Positions 25,101 through 37,100 of a DNA stretch of 64,000 bases are shown in pieces. The DNA comes from Morinoia aosen. Its lineage: Eukaryota; Arthropoda; Malacostraca; Amphipoda; Talitridae. Both the position numbers and the translations under genes were made by a program. A model generated the notes under the pieces. The model made no database searches. It saw nothing but the letters and a program-made list of their open reading frames with translations, and was not told the DNA's origin. The stretch covers positions 44,431,842 through 44,495,841 of the forward strand of contig CM059569.1 of NCBI GenBank assembly GCA_030386875.1. Reading direction: 5' to 3'. The number at the start of each line of letters is the position of its first letter. Within the stretch, counting starts at the first letter, position 1.

Positions 25101-28100
25101 GTGCAGACGAAGCAGACGCCGCTGCACCTGGCAGCCGAGCACGGCCAGCTGGAGGTGTGCGAGTCGCTGCTGGAGCTGGGGGCGGACCCCAACGCCACCA
25201 CGGAGGAGGGCAAGAAAGCCGTCCATCTGGCCGCCATGCACAACCACTCGGACGTGGTCAAGCACTTCCTCAAGATGTCGCCTGAGCTCGTGTCCACCGC
25301 GGACAAGGTGGGTCGCGTGACGCCTGAGCTAGTGTCCGCCGCGGACAAGGTGGGTCGCGTGACGCCTGAGCTCGTGTCCACCGCGGACAAGGTGGGTCGC
25401 GTGACGCCTGAGCTCGTGTCCACCGCGGACAAGGTGGGTCGCGTGATGCCTGAGCTCGTGTCCACCGCGGACAAGGTGGGTCGAGACGCCTGAGCTCGTG
25501 TCCACCGCGGACAAGGTGGGTCGCGTGACGCCTGAGCTCGTGTCCACCGCGGACAAGTTGGGTCGAGACGCCTGAGCTAGTGTCCACCGCGGACAAGGTG
25601 GGTCGCGTGACGCCTGAGCTCGTGTCCACGCGGACAAGGTGGGTCGAGACGCCTGAGCTCGTGTCCACCGCGGACAAGGTGGGTCGCGTGACGCTTGAGC
25701 TCGTGTCCACCGCGGACAAGGTGGGTCGAGACGCCTGAGCTCGTGTCCACCGCGGACAAGGTGGGTCGCGTGACGCCTGAGCTCGTGTCCACCGCGGATA
25801 AGGTGGGTCGAGACGCCTGAGCTAGTGTCCACCGCGGACAAGGTGGGTCGCGTGACGCCTGAGCTCGTGTCCACCGCGGACAAGGTGGGTCGAGACGCCT
25901 GAGCTCGTGTCCACCGCGGACAAGATGAGTCGCAACTCAAAACGCATAAACTTCAGGGATTTTGACTAACGTAAAAACTGCACTGGCGTACGTCTGCGAG
26001 TTGATTTCTACGGCGTTGGTTTCTTTGGCAGTTACTTCGGTAGTTTTTGCCTTTAGTCTCGGCGGCATTGGCTTAACATGTCTCCCGAGTATTGGGGCGC
26101 ATGCGTGCCACTAGGTAAATGTCTCATTCACGTACCTGTATAAATGAACGACATTTCATCTGGTTCGTGATTTTTTAAAAAATAACTGCTATCATACGAA
26201 GTGAAATGTTATCGTGTAATCGTATTTTTCCTATTTCTTAGGAGGGATGAAAATGTTTTCGAACCGCTAAGTTGATTTCGTAATTCTGCTATTTACAACC
26301 CAGCCAAAGCAACTGTTAACAACCGCGGGAACGCGGTGAACGAGCTAAGATGGATTGACTTCAATGGGATGGATTTCCGCTCAGTTGCATTCAACTCACT
26401 GACTTCCGCTGTGCTGGCTTCAGTGACGTTGACTTAGTTTTCACTATTTTGGCTTCACCGCATTGACTTCCGCTTTGGAGGCTCCAGCTGAATCAGTTTC
26501 AGTGGTGCTGAATTCAGAAAAAAGGCTTCTCCTGAATTGTGGTGCAGTGTTGGTGCTGTTATAATTCTCCTTAGAAATGATCATCCCTATTCGAGCGTCT
26601 TAGAGCGAACCATCAAACAGGTAAAAGTTCTTAACTAATACCATTTTAGGTGGAAAGTAAAGCAGCCAGGATAAAAAAACAAAATTGGAGAGACCGTCTT
26701 CTGATTAATTATTCATTGTGTACTGGTTATAGCAGTCGCTTCTGTCATGATTTTTTCAGTTAATTTGTTTTTTAATTTTATTGGATGATGTTTCAGAATA
26801 CGAGTAATCATGGTAGACTATCAATAGCCAGAATCGAATTCATTGATGAAATCGCTTATCATTCACAGTATTCACCCATGAATAAGTTTAACCTTAACAT
26901 CTTCCGTGCGTCGCTCACAGCTAAATCAAAATTGTGAAGTTACACGGTCCTCTGGGTTCAAATAATTAAATTCCTTCATTCAGCTTTTCTCTTTGGCAAA
27001 GATTTGACGCAGCAAAAGCAGTAGAGACAGGAGCACATGAGCATGAGGGTTGCACCAGCCAAGAATCCCACCACACTCGCCACTACAGCCCAAAGTTCCA
27101 ACAGTTCCCGGTCACACACAGCCTGGACGGTGAAAGCCGTTGGCAAAAGGGGCGGGGCGTCGTCACGGCGACGGACAGCGTGCTCTACCCACATGCTGGC
27201 CCGCTCAGCCGGGCTTTCGCGCTCGTTTCTCATCATGCCTGAAATTTTCTTCATCTTCTCGGAGTAACTGAAAAAATGATGTTCAAAACTTAATGCCGTG
27301 TTCATGAATATTAAGTACAACATTCAGCAAGAAAATGAACTTAAATTTATCGAGCGCCTCTGCCTTTACTCCGGGAAAGCCAGCTATTCTGACGAAATGC
27401 TTTTTGAAGTATTTGGCGTTCTGTAGTATCTGAGAGCGATAACATATAGTTTGTTCTTTTAAAACGTGTGAAAAGACAAATATCATTCACGCTGCACTAA
27501 AAATTATTCAATTGAAACTTAAAAATCTATTTCGGACACCTAACATCATCAGCTCGTTGCCACCGATAGGCTAATTATTGTTGCTTATTATTGAAGACAC
27601 TCTAAAATAATTATATTAGTTACGCATTTAGATTCGTTCAAGCAAAAATATCTGTTATGTAAGCCACAGATCTATATTTTGAAATGAATGCGAGGTCAAG
27701 CCACGCATCTTATGTTGAGATTAGTTTTTTTGGTTCACAATTTCACCTTCCGTTGTCTGGCTTGGCTCAAATTCGACAAGCATTGACTGGATTCGGCTAT
27801 CTTGGATCGGTTAGGCACTTTATGTTATAAAATCATTTACAATGAAACTTGACAACGCTGCTCAAAGTTATGCGATGATTTTAGACTTAATACTTTTGTG
27901 GTCACCGTGCCCGAGTGGTTGAGAGGGCGCACCTTTTACGAAGAAGGATCGCTAGTTCGAATCCCGGCATTGCCTCCCGGTGATTCTCCCCGTTGGGAAA
28001 AGGGAAAACTTAGCCATATTTCCCGCACTTTAACCAGGTGTCGGAAATGGGTACCATTTTAACCGAGGGTAACTGTCATTGCCTCCTCATATTAGCTATG

Positions 28101-31100
28101 AAGAATTGGAAAAAACAATACACGTTCAACAGGATATGAATCACGGTTAATTGGAATAAAACATCCTTAATACTAAGGCACTTACGAAGGCTCCTGGATG
28201 AGAGCAGATGCTGCCTCGAGTAATTCATCCGTGGTAGCTGTCCTCCAGTCTACAATTCTCGCGACTTCGAGCTTTTCGAGCTTCTGAGCGTTTTTTTCCT
28301 GGTCGAGGGCAACCGGCAAAGCGAGAACCGGCACGCCGAAGTGCACCGCCTGCTGTATTGCTGATGTGCTGCAGTACGAGATGAAAAGAACTGTTCTGCT
28401 GTCGCCTGTTCAGAAACAGAACATTAAGTCACTGATCTTTCTCAAAAGTGGGAATAATTTCAACAAAAAACTTTTCTTGGCTTTTTGAGAATTAATATTC
28501 TTGAGCCTAGCATTGTGTAGCATAAAATTATATAATTATATACTAAGGCAATATTCCTCTTATGGGGATGGGGACAAAGATGAATCAGTGCGAGTGTACA
28601 ACCGCCCGAGGATGGGCAGAATCTATTTCTGGCCAACCTTTGGGCTTGGAGTAGGCCTAATTTACGAAGACCGTAAGACAGATAATTAGTTCTGAAAGTT
28701 ACTAAAGTTACTTCAGACGATGGTACTCTACAACTTGCGTCAATAACTTACGATTGCTATTAAAACCATCTTTCAATATTTTTCTCTTTACGAAAAGAAT
28801 AAAATTAGCACTTCCCTTGCTTAAGAGCCCCGTATCCAGAGTTAACACCTTAAATTGCAACGAATCGCAGTTGCTAATTCAAAAACTACAAGCAAAAGGC
28901 CTCCCTCGCCGAGCAAAAGCACTTCATGAAATCACAAAGCAAGTAAAGAGACTAGCTATGATATTAAATTGAAGTATTAAGCAAGTCTGCGTACAGTGTG
29001 TGGAATTTAACACAAATTCATATAATTGAAGATTAAGTATATTGTTAACAGTGGCTTGAAGAACACGACTGCGTATTCATTTTCAAAGCAATTTCCATCA
29101 TCACATAAATGGTTCATTACTGAAGCGTTATATCCAAAGCAAACTCGGGGTTTAACGTCCATGGATTTTCTGTAGGTAAATATTCCGAAGTAAAAAATGT
29201 CATTAAATGTTACGAATTCTCTACAGTCAGAGTCTTATACATAATTCTCTTCGTCAGAACTTAAGCCCAGCCACTCAAGGCATCACCATGCTACTTCCAG
29301 ATCTACGTTCAGTAACATTACCCAGAATGTCCTGCTGAGGCATGTTTTTCCTTTTGTAGACGTTGTCCTTGTTTTGAAGGTCCACACCTTCGTACTGCCA
29401 CAATGTCAGGTACGGAAGTTGCCCCAGGGCTTCAAGGAGAGCTTCCTGTAATGTTGGTATCGTTGGTCACCTTGTATCGTACGACCCTGAGGCGCCCTCA
29501 TTTTTGTCCATACATTTTGTCCATCATTTGCAGCCTTTTTAATCTACGAACTTTGAATACTTCGTAATGTCTAATTCAAAAGTAAGAGTATAAGCACAAT
29601 CGTTCAGTTCTTGTATTTGTGTCTAAGGTTGAAAGATGCTCCAAAACTCTTTTGAACGTGGACGATTCTGTTTGCCCATGTTGTCATACCTTAGATCCCT
29701 CGCTGCCGGCCAGTTCTCACCTTCAACGGCTTGGGTATGAAGGAACTTTTCATGTAGCTGCCAAGGCTCACGTAAATTATACCTTGGCCTCCGTAGACTC
29801 TCCATAACGTCTCGATTTCCTGGAAAACAATCTTACTGTAAGGAATTTCGAGCATGAAGCGAAATGGAATTGTTTATTAATGTGAAAAAATTATAACTTT
29901 CAGTTGGTTCTAACCTAGATGAAAGCTGTCTATGCTACAGCAGGTTTACCTCGTGTAATCATTTAATATAAAAATCCCACATAGCTTTATTGATCTGGTA
30001 AAAAAGCTATTCTTCCCAAATTAGAATCGAGTACCTACACCGTCGTCGAGATTAAGAGGGTCAGTTTTTTATTCTGAGATCGTATTTTAAAACAACTTAC
30101 ATTTTTGCAGCTGTACAAATGCTAGCGTAAGTTTTGTGAACTTGGCTCTGCTAAGTGCTAGCGTAAATACTAAAGTTTTACATTTTTCAAATAAATTTAA
30201 TGTGAAAACTACTCCTTTCACCCAAAAAAAAAACAAATAACTTAATCAAGTCGGTTTAGAAGAACTTATGCCATTGGCTGTAACTCTGCGACTTCATAAA
30301 ATCTAACCTTTGATGGCTTCACTGAAGTTTAGTATCCTCACTATCACACCAGTATCCTAACTACCACAGGTGTGTGTGTAAAGCACGGTAGAGGAAACAA
30401 GGTAGGGTTATTTCTATGTTGGAAAATATACCTCCTCTTATTCGGTTAGCCAATAGAACGGCTTCATTTCTAACTTACTTTATGACGTCTCCATTGCGAA
30501 GTGTCGTTAAGCCAATAGCGGTGCCAGATTTTGGGCTAGCAGTGTTGCCAGATGCAATATGAGCGCTGCTATTGATTCGTTGCCGTAACGTCAGCATTGC
30601 CACACGGTCGACGAAAAAAGACTAGTTTGGCCCTACCTTGTTTCTTCTACCGTGGTATAAAGGTTGTTAAGAGGCGCACCTGAGGCAGAGACTGATGAGT
30701 CTGTTTGATGCCCAGCCCTGCCACCTCCACCTGTCCAGGTTTTAATCCGGTAGCTGGGCCATCCAGCAGCTTATGGGCGTCCAGCAAATTCAAGCGGCTC
30801 TGGAAGAGGAACCTGTGCAAGGGGAACAGCAAAAATTGAAATTATAGGAGGAAATATCAGGATAATCAATTTACGAAATCAAGGGAAAAAGTATCAAGTT
30901 TAAAAATTTAGGAAATAAAAGCAGGAAATATCAGGATAAACAATTTAGGAAACCATAGCAGGAAATATCTGGATAATCAGTTTAGCAAATCATAGTATGA
31001 AATATAAAGATAATCAATTTAGGAAATAATATCAGGAAATATTAAGAAATTCTAGTAAAACAGCAATGTTTTGTCTACCGAGCAGAACTTGAGTAGCATC

Positions 31101-34100
31101 TTCTGTTGTCGGAATATAAAAGAATCTTTCCATCGGACGTTCAATTCCTTTCTTATGTTCGTTCTGATTCGTGATTAATATAGATTATTTTAATTCATAG
31201 CAGTAAATATCCGTATTGAATAGTCTTGAATCACAACGTACAAGTTGGAAAAATAGAACGGCTGTCTTGAGAGATGCTACTCTAGCTGAGGGGCTCATAC
31301 AATAAAGGGCGTGGATTTTTATCTATATTTAACAGTTAAAATATCATGGTTTTGAGTTGATATGATGGGCATATTTACCTAACTATGAAGCGATGGATCT
31401 CTAGATTTTTTATACAGTTCGACTGGCCGTTTCATTTCTAACACAATGCAAATAGTTCAATAGCATGAAAATATGAGCCCGTTGTACCGGTCGGTCTCTT
31501 CCCTCTGTCTGATAAATTATACTATACTGAGTGCGCATGACTTACGTTACTATGCACACAAATAAAAGTAAAAGTGTTGTATTAATTTAGGGATCGTAAC
31601 TCATCTTGAAAGGAAAAGGATCCGAAGAAAAAGGTGTCTATTTTTGTCTTAACTGAAAAAATAGGCTGCTTGAAGTACAATGCATTGGATAAAATGCATT
31701 ATGGAGACAATGCATTATGACAACAAAGATTGAAATTGCGTCGAAAATACAGTTGTTCAACTCCTTATATCTAGGCACTGTAGGTTTGGTTTTTTAGCGG
31801 TACAGTTGTCATCGTCACAGCGACTTGTGTCCTGTTGTCATCGTTACTCTGACTTGGGTCCTGTTTTCATTGTTACAATGATTTGGGTACAGTTATCGTT
31901 ACAATGACTTGGGTCAAGCTGTCATCGTCCCAGCAACTTTCAATAAAGCTTAACTTAGAATAAAAATGACAGCAAAGACAGCGGATTTAACAATCATTTG
32001 AATTCGTTAACGTTTCGGTTTCAGGCTCCAACCTAATTTAGGCTTAAACTTACTCATCCAAGCCTGTGAATCGAGGGCTGAAGGTCTTCAGGAGCTTCCT
32101 GGCGTGGGGATGGACCCTTGATGACTCAAACTCCGTTTTGTTGAAGTCGAGCAAACTGAGGACAAACTTATCCATCAGGGAGTAAGACCCAAAGTAAGGG
32201 GCATCAAGGGCGGGGTTAACCGACAAACTGTGGTCGTTGAGAGCGTTGGAGACGATGTAATGTTCTGCCCCTTGGCTGTAGAAGGAGACCAACACCCCTT
32301 GGAAGCCCTTCAGAAAGGGGTAAACCAGCTCGTTGAGGAACTCGGGTATGACCACTGCGTCGTATGCTGCAGGCTGCAAGTTGTCCCTCGATCGCTTGTC
32401 TGGACGGTCTTCCCAGAAAGCCTTGGCTGTCGCGTCCAACACGGCGACAGCGTGTGACTCCAACACGGATGAGTTCACAGCGAACAAATTCAGGTTCTGC
32501 AGCAGCTTGAGTTTCGGAGACACTTTGATGATGGTGAAGTTTTGGTGAGAGAAGGTCGGGGGGTACGATGAGAGCATCGTGACGTGGTGACCTCTACGGA
32601 TGAGGCTCCTGGCCACGTCACAAAGGGCGTCTCTGACGTGTATGGTGGTCACAGGAGCCGCCAGCAGTACGTTGTATGCGTTAACGTCACTTACACCGTG
32701 CGTCAGCAGCGACGTCACCGTCAGGATGAACATGCCAGCGAAATTCATGGCGTGCATTATGGAGTAACTGATTCAGAAAAGTCGGACTGGTAATTTGTGG
32801 TTTCTAATTTCGTACAAAAAAATGACGATTCGCAGTTGTTTTGATATCGAATGAACACGGAACTTTTTGTATCTATGATGTTTAGTTCAATATGTAGAAT
32901 TTAATCGAGAATGCGTCACGAGTATTAGTTTCATCAAAATCAATTTAATGGCTGCTAGGAACAAAATCAATTTAGTGTATTTATTTTCACTGCAGTATGA
33001 TTGCTATTTTTGCAATTCTTACGGTAAAAATTGCACGCCGCAAATTATACGATTCTGAAATGATCAATATCTACTGACAAGGTCACGATTAACTTTAAAA
33101 TGAATTCACAGTTTGATAATGGGATATTTCATTGATGGGCTGAAGATCTCACTCTGACAGGGTTACCCGGCCAACACACAAACCTGAAGCTTCACTGCAG
33201 CAATATTGAATACAAAATAAGGCCATGTTTACCATAAACACTGCTACCAGTTCATCATTGGGTCACACTCAACCAGTACTCATCAGTGTGAGTCTTGCCT
33301 AGCGACTGAACCTTCACGAGTGCTTGAGTGGATCAATCGCTGCTGATAACGAGTTAAGGGTCATCGAAGGATATCTCATTCTCGAGGTTACGCTCAAGGG
33401 TCACTCGTTATCAGATTATCTCCGGCAGTGACACTCAACCAGCAATGAATTAGGGCTACTTGACTGTGAATGATACATCATTCATGTACATATATCATTC
33501 TACTGCTACTGATTAATGATGTAATATTCATGTTCGCGTATCATTCTAATTCACGTACCTGTCATTCAACTGGGAATGATGAATGATGTATCATTCACGT
33601 ACGTGTCTCATTCTACTGCTAATGATGAATAAGGTATCATTCATGTACATTTCTCATTCTACTGTGAATGATGTATCATTCATGTACATGTATCATTCTA
33701 CTCCGGATGATGAATGATGTATCATCCATTCACATCTATTAATCTACTCGGCAATCTAGTGAGGGGGTTCGTTCGAAACGCGATCAGATAGAAAATGAGA
33801 TACTTGTTGAGTTGTTGAATGAATATGTAATTATGCACACGGTATTGTGCGCCCATGTTCTACAGAACGGGATTTTATTCTAAACTAGAATGAGTTTAAC
33901 TTGCGGTATTTAAGGCAATTTGGTTTTAGGCGATCGCTTGAACATCTGGTGAGGAGATTTGAGTGGATGACGATTTCTCCCCGTTGGGAAAAGGAAGAAC
34001 TCAGCCACCATTCCCCACTCTACCCAGGTGTCGGAAATGGGTACCGGCTTGACCGGGGGTAACCGTCATGGCGTCCTGGTGTTAGGCATAAGGCATTTGA

Positions 34101-37100
34101 ATGATTGGATGGCATAAAGCAGCCTTTGACGGTCTCGAACACGTGGCCTAAGGTAGGATTCCTCGGCATGGCAGGTAAAAAATAGGTTATTCTGAATAAA
34201 TCAGTGGTCGTTAAACATGTGTTTGTAGTGCTCTACCCTAGTTACCCCTCAAATCTCGATTCTAGTCATTTCATGTTCAGTAATCCTAAAATGTACCAAT
34301 GTAAATTTATTCAATAAAGAGTTCCAACTTCAAAAAAAAAAAACGGAACTCAACAGCCGAAGCAGGAGCACCTGGCCTTACATGTGGTGACCCCAGACCA
34401 ATCACCATTCACCAGGTGACCTCAGAACCATCGCCGGGTCACAACCCCGATGACTCCAACGCGATCACCGACGGGCCAATGCCTCAACATTGCCGGTCCC
34501 TTACATGTTCATTGTTTTGATGCGTATTACTATACCCAAAAAATTGAACGTATAGAAAAATAAAGATTGTACTCCCATTTTAATCATATCTTCATTTTTT
34601 ACGTTTATTTAATAGTCTTTTAATATGGTTTCATTGTTTTCATGTTATTAATATACTCAAGAAATTAAACGAATATAAAAAGTATACAGTGTACCTTCAT
34701 TTTTATTTATCTTTTTCATTATAACATGCATTTGCTACAAGGTAATTTTCTTACTTCAAAGCATGAATTTGAAATTTGAAAAACAGTCAAAAACTTTTTG
34801 CGCAGGACGGTAGCTGCTCTTTAGAGGGTTTTTGAATAGGTCGTAATACCGATCAATTTTACTCAATTTTTTTCTACCTTTACTCAATTTTTGCTCAATT
34901 TTTACTGAATTTTTACTGGATTTTTACTCAATTTTTACTCAAATTTTACTCAAATTTTACACAATTTTTACTCAACTTTTACTCAACTTTTACTCTATCT
35001 TGATTTCTTTTATCAGAGGCTCAAAGAATGCAGATACCGATTACATTCACGGAATAACTACAAATGCGAAGCACGATAATCAGCGAGAAGATGTAGGTGT
35101 TCACAGGTGTTCAGATATTTACTTCTATTCAATAAAATGCGAGAACATTTTCTTGTATACTTTTATAGCAATTCGATTTTACGGAGACTGTGCGTAATTT
35201 TAATTTTCTACTTTATTGATTTATTTTGTTATTTAGAATACTAAATATGTAAACGAAAAAAACCCTCTTCCACGAGGCTTTATTAACGATGCTTAATTAA
35301 CGATTAACGATGCTTAATTAACGATTAACGAGGCTTAATTAACGATTAACAAGGCTTAATTAACGAAGATCTTCTGGAAAATTTGGAGAAATAAAATTTC
35401 TGAGAAAATAAGAATGATAACAAATGAGAGAGATGATATTTTAAGAACCTATAATGAATTTATGTTTTTTAAATGTATATTCTTTATTTAGATGTTTTTA
35501 ATTATATCCATCAACTTCAAGGTATGAAAATATCAATATGCACATAAGCTAGAAAGTATAAAAATACCAGTATACCCATAAACTTGAATGTTTGAAGATA
35601 TTATTATAATCATAAAGCACAATACACTTAGACCGCACCCTCATGTTCCCATCTTATTCCTTTGACATCATTTATCCCCTACCTGTTCAATTCCGGCACT
35701 TCGAATCACGAATTCCAATTATGAAATCCCGTTAAAATTTGCGGGGAGCAGGACGGCAACACGTGCGCTCACATCGCCGCCCTGCGCGGGTCTGTGGACG
35801 TGGTGCGGGAGCTCATGAAGCACAACCCGAGCATCGTGACGGGGGGGCGCAACCGGGGGTACAGCACCCCCCTCCACCTCGCTGCTGAGGGGGGCAACGC
35901 TGAGCTCGTCGAGTTCCTCGTCACCCACGGCGCGTCTGCCACTCTCGAGGACGGGGTACTTGTTTGTTGGAACTTTTGTTCTAATTTTACGGGGTACTTG
36001 TTTGTTGGAACTTTTGTTCTAATTTTACGGGGTACTTGTTTGTTGGAAATTTTGTTCTAATTTTACGGGGTACTTGTTTGTTGGAACTTTTGTTCTAATT
36101 TTACGGGGTACTTGTTTGTTGGAACTTTTTGTTCTAATTTTACGGGGTACTTGTTTGTTGGAACTTTTTGTTCTAATTTTACGGGGTACTTGTTTGTTGG
36201 AATTTTTGTTCTAATTTTACGGGGTACTTGTTTGTTGGAACTTTTGTTCTAATTTTACGGGGTACTTGTTTGTTGGAACTTTTGTTCTAATTTTACGGGG
36301 TACTTGTTTGTTGGAAATTTTGTTCTAATTTTACGGGGTACTTGTTTATTGGAATTTTTGTTCTAATTTTACGGGGTACTTGTTTGTTGGAAATTTTGTT
36401 CGTATTTTTATGGGGTACTTGTTTGTTGGAACTTTTGTTCTAATTTTACGGGGTACTTGTTTATTGGAGTTTTGTTCTAATTTTACGGGGTACTTGTTTA
36501 TTGGAATTTTTGTTCTAATTTTACGGGGTACTTGTTTGTTGGAATTTTTGTTCTAATTTTACGGGGTACTTGTTTGTTGGAACTTTTGTTCTAATTTTAC
36601 GGGGTACTTGTTTATTGGAATTTTTGTTCTAATTTTACGGGGTACTTGTTTGTTGGAAATTTTGTTCTAATTTTACGGGGTACTTGTTTATTGGAATTTT
36701 TGTTCTAATTTTACGGGGTACTTGTTTGTTGGAAATTTTGTTCTAATTTTACGGGGTACTTGTTTGTTGGAACTTTTTGTTCTAATTTTACGGGGTACTT
36801 GTTTATTGGAGTTTTGTTCTAATTTCACGGGGTACTTGTTTATTGGAATTTTTGTTCTAATTTTACGGGGTACTTGTTTGTTGGAACTTTTGCTGTAATT
36901 TAACGGGGTGCTTGTTTGTTGGAACTTTTGTTCTAATTTTACGGGGTACTTGTTTATTGGAACTTTTGTTCTAATTTTACGGGGTACTTGTTTATTGGAA
37001 TTTTTGTTCTAATTTTACGGGGTACTTGTTTGTTGGAACTTTTGCTGTAATTTTACGGGGTGCTTGTTTGTTGGAATTTTTGTTCTAATTTTACGGGGTA

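Noticed and set aside
25270..25940. Minus-strand [14 protein letters not shown] repeat frames
   Set aside because: Complement of the exon 12 donor array.
27897..27975. Functional tRNA gene
   Set aside because: A and B boxes are present, but the sequence continues into a body shared with another locus, and acceptor stem pairing is not convincing; a SINE head is more likely.
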